Shown here one piece after another: positions 42,443 to 55,822 of a stretch of DNA of 64,000 nucleotides; within the stretch, counting starts at the first letter, position 1, and every line of letters begins with the position of its first letter. A program made the position numbers and the translations under genes. A model generated the notes under the pieces. It worked only from the letters and a program-made list of their open reading frames with translations. It was not told where the DNA came from and ran no database searches. The DNA is from Circinella umbellata (taxonomy: Eukaryota > Mucoromycota > Mucoromycetes > Mucorales > Lichtheimiaceae): NCBI GenBank assembly GCA_025093555.1, contig JAIWNF010000049.1, positions 1 through 64,000 of the forward strand, written 5' to 3'.

Positions 42443-43728
42443 TCAAATGAATTGAAATCTTTTTACCTGAGCAAGATAACTTTCAGCAACAGTTCTAGCA
42501 CGCGTATTAACACTTAATTTCATTTCAGAAATCTCTTTATCAACTTCTTCCATAAAATGAACAATAAAGTCAACCAATTTATGTTTATACATTTGTTCAG
42601 TGTGTGTATTTGTAATCAGAAACGAAATATCATAGCCCTAAAATAATAATAATAGTAGTAGTAATAAGGATAATTGTTTGTTATATTTGATTTGCTTGTC
42701 ATATGATCAATAACAAAAAAAACCTTTCCCCCTCTCCTCTCTCCTCTCTTTTCTCTCTATCTATCTTCATCTCCCCCCAAAAAAAAGTTAACTTTTCCAC
42801 GGTTCTTTTCTTTTCTTTCTCTTTATTGGCGTCTCTCATCTCTCCACATCCTAGAAAACCTCTCTCCCCCAAGTAAAAAAAAACCATCCCCACAATTTAA
42901 AGCAAACGGATTTTCTTTTTTCCCAAGTATTCCGTATAGCCTCCCTCCCCCCCGCAACCCCACACTTTTTTTTTCTTTTTCCTTCTCTTAATGTTATAAT
43001 TGTTACCTCTACAGGTTTTCTACGAAGAATGACGAAGCTTTCAGCTCTCATCATCAAAAAGCGTGCGAACTTGTGGCACAAAATACGTTCCAGATCATCT
43101 GCTTGTTTCACCTTGATACTTACTCGAACCGAGTTTACGGAAGGTTCAATCAAAACCTTTTCATTCTCATTACGACTAATTGTTAATGGATTCATCAACA
43201 CTTCTTTAGATTTTCTATGTATATATATATACATATTATAAATATGTAGATTATTTATTAATATTTAATATCCATTATTGTTAGCATAATAATAATAAGC
43301 AAAAAAACCACTCCGCTAATACCAAAGAAAAAAAAAGGCCTAAAGAAATATATGTATAAAATAAAAAGAGAGAAAAAAGATGAACCATTTACCCTGATTC
43401 TACTTCAGGTGTATTATGACGTTCTGCAATCTCGGACGAAAAGTTATCAAGACATAATGCTGCAGTTAAAGTCGAGCGAACTGCTGTTAAATAAGGACGA
43501 AGTGTATTGGACTATATATATTACCATTGTTTTATTTATTTATTTTATCCCCCAATGGAGTTGGTATAAGAGTAAAAAAAAAGGAATTAATAATTATATC
43601 GACATTGGTTATTTTTTCTTTTCATGATGAGTAAATAAAAATAATTTATATGACTAAATAATAGCATTACTAAAATATATAGATAATAGCATCTTTTAAA
43701 GACAAGATGAAAAGGATTTACTTACCAT
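42443..43728 (-). CDS. ARPC4: Arp2/3 complex 20-kDa subunit (ARPC4), 174 aa
   Basis: Four minus-strand exons: 43728-43726 (only the ATG), 43511-43393, 43214-43007 and 42637-42443. The sequence is close to ARPC4 along its length: [60 protein letters not shown] and [20 protein letters not shown], near the usual 168 residues. ARPC4 forms, with ARPC2, the structural core of the Arp2/3 actin-branching complex at cortical patches. The last residues ([10 protein letters not shown]) differ from the usual FLKNF-type end. Read-through to TGA 42443-42445 was chosen, but the CAG|GTAAAA just before could be a donor to another last exon. Confidence 0.95.
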
Positions 43729-44096
43729 GGTAAAGTCGCGTAGTCAATGCTTTATATACGAAACTATAAAGGTTCTGAAAGTTCTAATATAGTCCTTATT
43801 CCTATCCAGTCGAAATACCGATAAGTCAGTCGGATATTCAAATTATTATTATTTTATGTAGGAAAAATAAAAAAATGGAATCATGTAAAAATCTACTATA
43901 TATTATACTAATACTATACACACAGAAGAGGAAAAGGGTTACCACTATAACTATATAAAAAGAAAAATAACAATGAAAAAAAAACGAAGGGAAAGGAACA
44001 AGAAAATAAATTATGATAGAAAATGCGTGTGATAAAAATGGAATGCATGTAAATATAATAATAATGATAATAAGAGTAATAATAATTAATATAATA
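43729..44096. other. ARPC4 promoter / ROM2 3' flank
   Basis: AT-rich spacer between two minus-strand genes with long A/T runs; nothing else seen. Confidence 0.5.
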
Positions 44097-45447
44097 TTAG
44101 AATGAAGTAAGTTTATTTTCACCAGGAAGAAGTGGTGTCGTTCTACCTAATGAAGGTAATTGTGGTAAATAATCAACATGCTGTTTCACTAAATCCAGAC
44201 GATAAAGTGCTTGGTATCCTTCATTATTCACATCACTCATAGCAACTTGAATTCCATCCTTATCAGATATACCAGGGTTAGTACAACGAATATGTGTACC
44301 CCGTATACGTTGATCCAATGTTCCCTATTTATTTTAAATTCATATAATTAATACTATTGTATATTGTTTTTCTCTTGCTGATATATCTGAGGAGTAATTG
44401 GAGAATTAACATACCGTTGTAATATTTCGTACTTCAATAAATTCAGGTTCAAATGCAAGAATATATGGATAACAAAGTGCAAATGAGTCTGGCGTACTTT
44501 CCCAATCAATCCTACAGCTTGGTCGTTTAAGCCTACCCCGTTGGTCCACGATAAATGCAAACTCTATTTTTTTTAAAAAGAAAGTTTATAATAATTGGAT
44601 TATTACAATTGTATTCAAGTAAGGCCTTCATCCCTCAACTGATTCAAATGTAGAAACTTACCATTGTAACAAACCAAATATTCTGCGAATTGAATACGAT
44701 ATATAGAAACAGGTCTAATATCTTGTCTTTCGAATACAAAACCCAATTCTTCATCATCTGGATCCAATAATGCTATGTAATAGTTAAATATAGAGAAAAA
44801 ATCAGTTGATCAAATTTCTCACGGAGAATACACTAGCATTATTTTTTTTTGTTACCTTGTACTTCAAAAGATTTCATATCAATAACACCAATTTCTTGGG
44901 GGCATGATACACACATCTTGGTTCGAAGAAGACTAATAGCCGATGCTTCACTTGGTAGATATAAATCCTTGTAAGGTTTTAAATTATCAACGCCACTTCG
45001 AACTAAACGTTTAATAAATGCACGTCTACTCTTTTTGTCTTCTTCAGATGTAACTGGTTCAAATACTCGAATTGTAGTAGGAGTTAACGCACTTGTTTTA
45101 ACTACACACACTAACGTTTTTCCCATACTCTCACCAACATGGAAAAATGCTGCATGTTGACTAATGGGTCGTACATTTTTTACTTGAAGTTCACCGGAAG
45201 CGATCATATCGTATGGGAACGCCCATAACGTTTTGTCAGCAAGGACTAATATATGTGACTGATTCACTAGACTAATCTGAGACACTTTTTCAACATGTAA
45301 AATACGAGTTGTTGTAGAAACACTATCGACCATGGTGCTTCCATCACAATCATCATCTATCGGTCCTGTAGTGTTCGGTGGTAGTACATCGCTAACGAAT
45401 ACACCTTGATCTGCTCCAATAACGACTTGTGGATTCCCATCTCCGGC

Positions 45448-45482
<35 letters not shown>

Positions 45483-48400
45483 GTACCATTTTTTGATAAG
45501 TTATACAAAGAAAAAATCATTTGATGTAACACTAATTTTCATCGGCACTTACAAAGTATGCTTGAACTATTTATTTTGTTGCTAAGAGGAAAAGCTCTAG
45601 AAACCAATGGTGTTAATGTAAAAATATTACGTTTATCTGCAAGAATTGATTGCTGCTCTTTAATCTTTTCAGCCCATGTCTTTCGTGACGATTCCCCTGC
45701 TGCATAAAGTGTCAAAGGAGGAGAACCACGACGACCATGATGATGAAATGTAATACTAAAACTTCCAGACTTGCTTGCAGCGAACGATTCAGATGTAGAT
45801 GATTTCAGTTGAATACTTGTACTACTTGATACAAGTGTTGCTGATCGACTGTATGGTAAAATAGAACTTGCACGTTTTGCACGATAATTATCTTTTGGAA
45901 GAGATACCGTCAGTAGTTCTAATGAAATAGGCTGTATAGATTTTGTTGTAAGTATTTCTTTTTTCTTTCTCTAGCTGAATTTTGTGCCGATCACCTATTA
46001 TATTACCTTACGATACACCCTATAATACTCTAAATGATTATGGTACTTGATTTTCGTGAAAACAAGATAATGGTCGAATAAAAAGAGCATAAGGTCAGAG
46101 GCATCTGATGATGAATTTCCTTTACGCTTCATCCTTCCTTTCATAATCAGTTGACGTTCTGTATCTCGTAGTCTCAGATCCTACAAATTGAAAAAAAAAA
46201 CAAAATTAAGGATTACAACTCTTTTTAACTACCAGATATCATGCTATTGATAAAGATATGTTGGTATTGAAAGGTAATTAAAGAAAAAGAAGTAAATATA
46301 CCACAAAATCATCGGATACTTTGAATGAAAGACGACCTTCGATTTGCTGAAGATTGAATGCGTTTTCACTATTACCCGCTTCAGTATTCACTTGGACTAA
46401 AAACTCGGTGATAAGATCCATGATCTGTGGTATAAGCTTTCGGTCAGGATTATCTTCAGGTGTACATTTCAAAATCTCTCGTAATAACAAATTATAACGA
46501 CCGAGTCGGGTCGTTGGTTTAGTTAGATACCCATTCAGTTCGAGTCGTCTTGATTGTGGTTTACGTTCAGTTTCCTTTTTGAATTATTTGACAATACAAA
46601 ATTTAGTCTTTACGTTTATAAATAATTAGAATATACTATCATTCCTTTTCTTGCTTTTGGTTACCTCTACAAATTCTGCAAAAAGGGGATTTCTTTTTTT
46701 TTCTAACTCAAAGTAAAATTTGCCAATAATTTGATGTGCACCATAAGCAACAAATGGATCAAATTCACACGCATATTCAAGAAGTATATCACCAATAGAA
46801 GATATCCAATAATGGGATTTTTGACGTTCACTTAAAGCTCGTGCTAGTTGAGAGTTCACTTTTCCAATATCAGCCATATTCCAAAATACTTCTTGGACAA
46901 AATGTTCACGTCTTTCATCAGGAATAATATCTTCCGTAATAAGAGGTCTAACCCAGAACTATGTATATATTTGAATCAATTTCCAAAATCATAGATTTAC
47001 AAAAATAAAAAAAGATAAAGAGAAATATGAATGATAATAATTAATAAGCAAAAGGAGTAAATTAAACTTACATTATGTACATATTGTAGATCTCTAACAA
47101 AGTCCTGCTCTGTGTGAATTAATTCGTATATACATTCTTGTCTTTTTCGCTCTTCACGTGGAGTAGCTTCAACAAGTTCTTTTGGGACGCTATGAACCCA
47201 TAAATTCCGGATTTCCTATTATAAAAAGAGAACGTTCATTAACACATAAACTCCATAGTTAGTCATATTCCCACGACATTAGATCACTGTTATAACTTAC
47301 TTCATCTTTTAATGAAGATTGACTTTGTGCGCGTTTTAAAACCTAATAATATGTTACAAAAACAATATAAGAAATTCGAAAAAAAAGCACGAAATAAAAA
47401 AGCACTTCTTCAATTTCTACCTTTGTCGCTTTTCGTGGACAATTGATACTGTAACAGGTTCGTTCACGAGTACATGTTGGAGAATAACAATCAGTTAAAA
47501 CTGTGAATACACCTGTTGGTAGATCATTATTGCCTATTATATATACATTACCATATATAGGTTGTTAATTAGAGATTAAGTACCGTATAATGTGTGCAAT
47601 TACAAATATCATACCTTCATTAACTGTTGGTTTATTTGATGTATGATCTCTTTCTACTCCGGATAACCCTATCGTGGTATCAATACTTTCACGAAACTGA
47701 TATAATTCATCCGCAGAATCTCGAAGACGATGTTCATAATTAACATCATGAAAAAAGTTTTGTGCATCCAATGATCGTCCTACCAATATCGCTAAATTTC
47801 TATCATGTGTTCGTAAAATCAATAAAAGCCGCTCCTATATATTTTATCATAGATCAGTTAGTTTCCTCTCCTTGCTGTTTTATAACAATTTTTTTGGTTG
47901 ATATTTCTTGTCTTCTTTTGTGAAATAAAAAAAGTTACGCTACCACAGCATCTTTTCCACGAAAAACATTATGATGTTCAATATCATTTTTGATAAGTGT
48001 AGTAGTTGGTAAACGACGATAAAGTTCTTGTGCTACCAAGGAAAGAACAGCCGGATAAACCATAGATAATTGATTTTGTTGTGGTTGAGGTGATCCAATC
48101 CGTGAATAACGATAAGCGTATATCGATTTTCTTTGCTCTTCGCGCTTCTGTTGCATACGTAAAAAAATGGAGGTTCTAGAACCAGCCTTTGAATTATCAG
48201 GTGAAACGGATCGATTTACTTCGTTATATTCTGTGTCGCATGATTCTCGTGCTTGTTCAAAAGATGGGAAAGTAGTAGGTTCAGATCGACTGGGTGACAT
48301 AATCGGATCTGTTTCGTTTTGTTTTTTAATATATCAATCATAATAAGATGCATTAAATAAAAAATATTGATCCCATAATTTCTTCACAAATATACTTATC

Positions 48401-49514
48401 TATCGAATAATTGATCATGCATGCAAACATACAGATACGTATGCACCACGCACTTTCTATTACTCGATAAAATATAAAGTAGCACTTTACCTGTTGAATT
48501 TCCACTGTGTGGACTGGGCGATACTGGTGAATAGGCCCAATTGTATGCATCATCTGCACCACCGATTCGAGTTGAGACTGTTGTTATGGTATCAATTGAA
48601 CCTACATCAGATGGTCTTCGTGTGTCGATAAGCGGCACAGGTGGGTGTGACGCGGCGACATTTCTGTCATCAATATTAATTGTTGGATTGGATATAATTG
48701 GAGAAGAAAGTTCGGATGGGCCTGCCGAATCCGCGGAAGAAGAAGGGGATACGTTACTATTATCGTCCGTCGTGATGATCGGTCGCGTACAAATAATTGT
48801 AGAAGGTGGTCGATGGTTAAAATTGAAATCTTCATCTTCTTCTTCTTCCCCTTCACCCTCCTCTTTTTCTCCTTGTTCCTGAATGGTATTATAATTTCCA
48901 TTTATAACGCCGGTTTGTTGGGGCGATAACATCATTCGACAGGAAGGAGGTGAAAGCGACGATAAATGGGCAATACTAGACGTTCTAGTGGGTAGTTTTT
49001 GTTTTTGACGATTGGGTTGTTCCTCATGGGATGACAAAGTCGATTCGTTCAATAATGTTGAAAGATATGGGTTTTTGCTCTTGTTGCCTCTTACTGGGCT
49101 TCCATTATTATTAGTATTGTTAGCTTTATTGCTGTAAGAAGAAGCTGCTAAACTTTGTTGTCGTACTGGGAGTTTTTGTCGAACATAGCTTTTACGAATG
49201 TCGTCTGTGATTACACTGCTTGAACCATTGAAACGAGAAGTTGGTTTTTCTTTTGGTGGTGATAATGGTGTTGTGTCCGTAGCCACATTATCAGTAGTAC
49301 TGGTGTTGTTGGCGGGATTAGAAGCCGTGAGACAGTCTTGTTGCGGTTGGAGTTGGGAGGTTGCAGGTCGATGGATCGCGTATGCTCCTTGATGCTTATA
49401 TGGATTCTTTGAGGTATAATCAGAATTTTGTTGTTGTTGTTGTTGTTGTTGTTCTAACTGTGATTGTTTGTCTATACTGTCGATGGGTTGGGGAAGTGGC
49501 GCATCTTGATTCAT
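44097..49514 (-). CDS. ROM2: Rho1 guanine-nucleotide exchange factor of the ROM1/ROM2 type, 1,368 aa
   Basis: Fourteen minus-strand exons starting 49514, 48308, 47834, 47533, 47342, 47215, 46958, 46574, 46180, 45931, 45446, 44772, 44563 and 44324 (total 4,107 nt, in phase). The long N-terminus is Ser/Gln/Asn-rich. A DEP domain is seen in AILVGRSLDAQNFFHDVNYE and HRLRDSADELYQFR. The DH domain starts ERKRQECIYELIHTEQDFVR and includes LELNGYLTKPTTRLGRYNLL. A PH domain follows (LMLFLFDHYLVFTKIKYHNH), then a CNH domain (GDGNPQVVIGADQGVFVSDV to the end). DEP-DH-PH-CNH is the Rom1/Rom2 layout. The protein activates Rho1 at the plasma membrane for the cell-wall-integrity pathway and glucan synthase. 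Confidence 0.93.
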
Positions 49515-52186
49515 GTTCCTGTTGCCATGTGCAAAGTAAGAAGGAAGGCGAGAATATATTAGCGGGTTGCTGGTTTCAAATAAAATTGGTCTGGGTAACT
49601 ATTGGCTGAAAAATTAAATTACTACTTCTGCTTGCTTTTGCTGAGTGATAAAAACTAATTAAAAGAAGCACACATCCAAAGATTATGTCTGATTATGCAA
49701 AGAGTCCATATGAACTAACATAATAATAGGTTGCGAGTTTTGAAATTACTTATTATGACTTTTTTTTTTTATTTTGTTGTAACAACAAAACTGAATCAAA
49801 CTCTAATAATATCATATGCATGTAAACATGATAATTTAACTAGAAAAACGTTTAATATGTTATTAAATCTAGACCAATAGTAATAAAGTATAGATATCAG
49901 CCACGTTACAAAATTTAAGTTTTGTTGTGAAACAGTCTAGTTCTATATTAAATTTGTTATAGAAACTTTTTGACAGCAACAATAATAGATTTTAAAAAAA
50001 TGATCAGGATTTTGTAATTCATCTTCCATCTATTAACGTGGATTTATCTGAATTACATTTACTTATAGGCCAGTAATAATAAAAAACATTTCGACAATAC
50101 GTAGTGATATAATTTGTAAAATATTACAAAATATATAAATGTTATAATACAGAAACAAAATTTTTAAAGAGATAACTTAGACAGCGGCGCTTGTTATTTT
50201 TGAGTGTTACAGAAATTATATGCTCTAAATAAAAAATATATCATGCATCAATTGGATGAAGTATTAAGACTTGCAATTTTGAGATGATTTACTTCAGCGA
50301 CTGGCCAATTAGTTCCAATGGGTATTTAAAAAAACTGAGACGTTAATTGCGTAAAAGAATAACATATCTATATTGTATCTAGAATTCGATTATTTTCTTG
50401 AGAAATATTATACATTAGGTATCGATTGTCATGACGACCCGCTTAAATATACATACATAGCGTACGACTCAATAAATTTACAGTCATTTTCATCTTTTGC
50501 TCGTAAGCGATATATTATTGCAAGCTCTAAAATATGACTCCACGCTGCGGCAATTATTTGTCAAAGTTAAAATAGAAACAAGGATAGATAGATAGAAATT
50601 TTTAAGTTATCGCATATCTGATAAAAAGTCCAAACTTACCTTTATTATACCATCCAAAAGTAAAGAATGTTATGATTATACAGAAGTCTGGCTAATGTTT
50701 TATTTACGTATCCCATTTTTTAACTTGGTACGTGAAGAAAATTAGATAATCAGCATCCCATTAATTTCAAATAGGAGGACGGACAAGAAAAGAATGGCCG
50801 GTACTAGACAGTGAGTGGCAAAGAAGAAAAGTGGTTGATAACATAGCAACGTATTGTCAAAAAGGAGAGAGATACGTACTTCATAATATTGAATGCTACA
50901 TATAATAAAATAATGGGGTTCTTCTATATAACAACAAATGGTTCATTTTAATAACATTTTTTATTCTGATCAAATAACTCTTTTACTTGATTATGGATGA
51001 TTGTGTACATACGTTTTCATGTTACATATCTACCGCTTTTATAATACATTTTCTCAAGCCAATTCACCAATATTTTTAAATTATAAGTGCACCCTTCTTT
51101 TTTTTATCCGCTATAAAAACAGGCCGCTAAGTATCATTCAGGAAACCAGCATGATTTGTGTTTCACGAAGAGAAATAATATGTATGTATATATTAAGCAT
51201 AAACAGCGTGTCTAAATAGTTATGATAGTTGATATTCTATATTTCTGTAGATTTGAAGTAAGCAGTTGCGACTATTCTTTCAAAAATCAGAAGAATAAAC
51301 CGCTCGATGAAAATTATAGACCTTCATACGTAAAGATTAAAAAATAAAGAAAATACTTACAGTATCATGACAATGTGTATAGAGATGTACATAAACATGC
51401 TTGTTTTTTTTTGAAGGAGAGCATGCGTATAACTAGGTTATAAAGTAAAGTAGAGTAGAGATCATCCCATTGCAGCAGAGTTACGTAGTGAACTCTGCTG
51501 CTTCCTACGCCAATGATACCAAATTCAATTCTAGATTTCATCAACAACACAATCAAGAGCTTTGATGCGACTGACAACTAATTCTATCGGATGTTTGTCT
51601 ACTTGCTTGTTTCCGCGCCAATCTCACTCTGGATTATCTATCTAGTTTCAAGAGCGTTTATAGCTTGGTATTCATCATTTTGTAACCTCTCTCTTGTTTA
51701 GCATGTGTTTTCTCGTATATGATGTACAAACTGCTAGTCTGCCAATTGGTCCGAAAAGAATATCGGCCATTAACACTAGATAAATAAATCAAAGTTTTGA
51801 CCTACGTACAAATTAAAGAGAAATATAAATAATAAAACTGATGATGTAGGGTTAAAGTGCCCAAAGTTTGAAACTTAAGTAACAATTGTTAATGCAGTTT
51901 GAGAGAAGCTATAGAGCCATGGGACTTTTTTTTGGCACAGTAGGCATATTTGGTACACAAATAAAAGGTACATATGTTTATTTATTTTTTTCGCTAAAAA
52001 AGGAAGAGTCTAAATATTTGTTGATATCCCCCGGCGGAATACATGTATTAAATCGCCGGGTATCATTTCAAGAAAAACCACGTAATATCAGCCATCATGC
52101 AATGTGGACTTAAGTAAGCCTGCATTAGTCTCCGGACTCTTTTTTTTGTATGAGAGGTGTGTAGCCTCAAAAATTTATTTTTATTA
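49515..52186. other. Intergenic region, 2.7 kb, no gene seen
   Basis: AT-rich. It contains the ROM2-type promoter at the left and two inverted repeats: GCAGCAGAGTT ... AACTCTGCTGC (about 51472-51501) and a CCCGGCG ... CGCCGGG pair (about 52028-52058). The short open frames here (51001, 51365, 51886) show no protein-like signal. No tRNA was recognised. Confidence 0.45.
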
Positions 52187-52560
52187 TTATACCAGCATAA
52201 TGTTCAAAGGAAGTAATGTGTTGACGGCCTCAAAATACATGGGTGTATAAATGAAAAGGTGAAAGAAGAGAGTGAATGCATTAAAATTACATGTAGGTTT
52301 GAATGGATTGTATCGCAAGTGCGGATACAGCTGTGGGTACAAAAGGTATATTATTGAGTTGGAGGTTCCAATGCGCTCTCCAAATATAGTCTCCAGACTC
52401 TTAGCATGGGTCACATAAAGTTTGTCCGCACTACTTGTGTTGCTGCTTGTCCGAAAACCAAATGGAGCGCCCTTTTTTGTTTCCCGTGACCCATATTCAG
52501 TCATCCTAATGTTCCTGTATACCTTCAGCAAGCATAACGGATGCTCAATGTCTAAAATTA
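52187..52560 (-). pseudogene. Tnp2-like transposase C-terminal fragment
   Basis: The minus-strand reading LLKVYRNIRMTEYGSRETKK, then GAPFGFRTSSNTSSADKLYV parallels LVKLYGNLKMTEYGLGARPR and GTPYGYRTGANTSESDKYIV of the 1204-6927 pseudogene. An acceptor-like TTTTAG precedes it, as in that copy. Only this portion remains. Confidence 0.7.
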
Positions 52561-52826
52561 TATTTGTATGAATTGCATTTATTAATATGGATCATACCCT
52601 TATATACAAACACATCTGGAAAGTGAAAAAAAAAAATTCTAGAGAAACCAAAACAACTCGGATTTCTCCTGTTTAATTCCAGTTAGATACATCCAAAATT
52701 TCTTTTGAGATGTTCCTAGTTGTGCGCATGGAATATCCTTTTCCAGTTTTTTTTCTTGCACTTCGATTAATTAGTGCTATTGGTGTTGCTTACCATTAAA
52801 GTAGAAAATATCAAATGATGGCTGAT

Positions 52827-54319
52827 TTATATATTTTTATCAATAAGTTTGTCAGTGACATCTGGTGGGCGTCCATCGTTAACAGTTTTTCTTGATGGTC
52901 TTTTGTGTGTTGCTCGTGGTGCGCGGTTGTATGTAGCAGGTACAGCATGCTTTTCGTAATTAGCAAGAATACGCTCGTCTGAGCGAATGTAGCTGAGAAT
53001 TTGCGGAAGAGCTAAAGAAAGGAGTAGGTGGTGGATTGTATCTCTGTATAGATTACGGTGAAATGATTCTACCGCACTTGTTGTCCTGTAAGGATGCTTA
53101 CGAAGATTATCATCCATGCCCGTGCAATGTCGAAAAATCATGCTACTAATGGAAGGTTGCAGCCACCATTGGAGCCATTTGTAACTATTTTTGTAACATG
53201 TAACTACTTCATTCCATGAACGACAAAATTCTTCAGCATCTTTGGTGGTTCGAATTGTGTATACCAAATGTCGAAATTTATCAGCTTCGTCGTACGGGAT
53301 GGTGTTGTGATTGCTGCTGATCCGCTGAACAGATTGCATCCAATGTATATAGCATCCTTTAAAAAAACGCATCCCATCATTCTTTCCAGTGTACTGCTGA
53401 TAGGCTTGTAGAAATTCCTTTTTTTTTGGGCTAAGGAGAAGTCCACCATCATCCCAAAAAACGAATCTTCACCATCAAATTTTACTTGGTATTCAGTAAA
53501 GAACGGAAAGAACTACTGCGCGAAATAGTTTTGAGACAACCCATCCATAACTGCCTGAAAAATGACCGCATGCTTTTTTAATTCTTTGATGTACATAACA
53601 GTCGTGCAAAGATAGTATCCTTTTTCTATCGCCTTGTATGTAACATCAGTAACAGCTGGTAAATCACTGAATCGACAGTATTTTTTGATGGACAGTGATC
53701 TATACATCAAGAGAAATGAGCCTGGAATAACTTGGGCATAAAGAAAATATCCAGTGTAATTGTACATTATCTTCCCAAATTCACTAAGGAGCTCCCCTTT
53801 TCTTGGCATATTTTTTTGTTCGCGTCTTTTATTCAACTCGTACTCGACCCTGTCCCGAGGACCTAGAATTGGGTTGATTTCGACTGCTGAATCAACAATC
53901 TGGACAGTTCGTCGTTTGATTCCCTGTACAGCGGTCTTGAGTGCCACTGTTGGATCGCCCACTAATCTTTCGGTCCATTTGTCTATCTCTTTCTCAGACA
54001 AATGCTTAGACACATATGGACGTCGTATTGTGTTTTCGAGGATTTGCACATTAACCATCCGATATCCAAAGATAAATTAACGTATCTGTAGAATAATAGA
54101 AATTCGATGTCATTAGAAAACGATTGTCATTTTGTTGTCAAGAAAAGAAGTAATGTATTTCGGCAATATTGTAATAGCTTGAGATTCGCGTCGCTCTTTT
54201 AAAAGTACACCTTTCTTAGTGGCATCCCCTAAGCAGGAAAAATATGATGCCATCATAATGATTCTCTGAGGATGCCATGTTTTGCTAAAAGAATATTTGC
54301 TATGTAAACTAAGAGCCAT
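52827..54319 (-). pseudogene. MULE-like transposase pseudogene
   Basis: Minus strand. An N-terminal part (54319-54125) has SKTWHPQRIIMMASYF. The 54058-53513 frame contains FSDLPAVTDVTYKAIEKGYY and AVIFQAVMDGLSQNYFAQ, then a TAG. The reading goes on with FDGEDSFFGMMVDFSLAQKK, shifts frame in an A8 run (about 53430), and continues through FKGCYIHWMQSVQRISSNHN to TSAVESFHRNLYRDTI. The spaced D (VTDVTYKA), D (MVDFSLAQ) and E (SAVESFH) suit a MULE-type DDE core. The VDFS-AQ and KGC-H--SVQR motifs recur in fungal MULE-like proteins. Two lesions make it inactive. Confidence 0.7.
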
Positions 54320-55822
54320 TTTTTTTCTGAAAAAATCACTAGATAGATGATTTCAACTGTAAAGGGGTTAGGACATCAGTTCGATCGACTTTTGTAACTT
54401 ATAATCCACACGGGAGACCAATAATACTGTAAATGAAAGTGAAAATACAAGATAACCCGACAGCTGTTTATAGTAGGTCTTCTCCGTGGCAATCACTTTA
54501 TATGCATGTTCTGGATAATTAAATAAGCAAAAATTAAAGGTGGACTTTAGCAATTGAAAAGTAAACCCTCTTGTTGACAATGACTACCAGTTAAATACAG
54601 GTATTTTAAGAAGCAAAAAGAAAGAATAAAAGAACTTGTTAAAATTATAAGTAGTTAAGCTAAATAGTACACCGTATATTTTTTCTTTGCGAAAGTAAGA
54701 GCTTTATAACCCTTAACATAACTAAGCAGATAAAGATTTATCGAAAATCGTTAAGAATATCTGGGAGTAGACAGTGGAGGAAGGCAATTTTGTTGAGAAC
54801 AATAAGAAGGGTAGTCATTTTATACAAGAAACCTTGTTCTATTTATAATATCTGTTATTTTGCAAACAGCAAAAACTCTATTAACACTAATAAATGTTTT
54901 TAGTTCTTTACACCTGCTCTCAGACACAGCAACGACAACAACAGTAATGCCACAACTCCCAATGCTTCTACCCAGCCCTAGCTCATTATCAAACATTCTT
55001 TAGACTCAACCTCAAACTCAACAATAATGAAAACCAACCATATCAAGAGCTAAATAACGGTAGTCACCTTCTTCTTGTAATAATTCATCCGTTGCCAAGA
55101 AACAACAATAGCAGTATTCATCTAGTGGTCCCCTAGGTATTAGAAAGGAATAACAAACAAAGTAAGCACCAACTCAAAATTCTAAAAGAAAATTCTGGGC
55201 GAAAAATCCAAAATCTAATTTCGTCACACACCAAGTTGAAATTATTTTCATCATCAGGTTGGAATTGTGTGACACCAAGTTAAAAAATAAGATGCACCAA
55301 CCACTTATGAAAATCTGGGTAGCAACAACATTTTGATTATTTCCTAATAATAAAAGCTTATATTTATTCGTATAAGCGTTCGACTCTTATAGTACACCTG
55401 CTGGATAACGTTGTGTACAAGTTTACAAACAAAGATCATCCACCGAAACTATAAATACGTACCATACATATGATGTGGTGCAAAAAGAAAAATCCAAAAA
55501 TGAGATAAGTAATTTTGATATGCTCATTTGGTGTAATTCACTTCATGGTTTGATACTTCGCTCATCTGGTCATAATAGGAAAAAGAAACAAATAAATAAA
55601 GATAGAAGATTTATATATGAATGTGTGGCTGCTCAGAAAAATATAAGCAAGAGATGAGGTGAGGGGGTGTGAGTGGATGCAAAGTTTTTTTTTTGTACCC
55701 GCTTTTCCCGAGAAAAAAAAAACCTTAAACCCTTTTTTTTCCTTTCCTCTTCTTTTCCTTTTTATTCGTTTGACCACCTTTCCTTTCCACTTTTCTTTTT
55801 CTTTAATCTAATATTTTTATTA
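54320..55822. other. Intergenic region, 1.5 kb
   Basis: No intact gene. A Gln/Asn/Ser-codon-rich patch at 54905-55140 looks like decayed low-complexity coding sequence but is broken in all frames. A small inverted repeat (GTCACACA ... TGTGTGAC) spans about 55220-55272. The promoter of the next gene ends in pyrimidine-rich tracts. Confidence 0.4.

Noticed and set aside
48602..48901. Overlapping frames in both strands within the first ROM2 exon (48541-48901)
   Set aside because: They are shadows of the low-complexity N-terminal region of the Rho GEF.
51886..52113. 75-codon plus-strand frame near 51.9 kb
   Set aside because: No protein-like pattern and no splice or promoter support; it overlaps an inverted repeat.
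54880..55140. Gln/Asn-rich patch that looks like coding sequence
   Set aside because: Every frame has several stops and no splice arrangement restores one; too weak to call.
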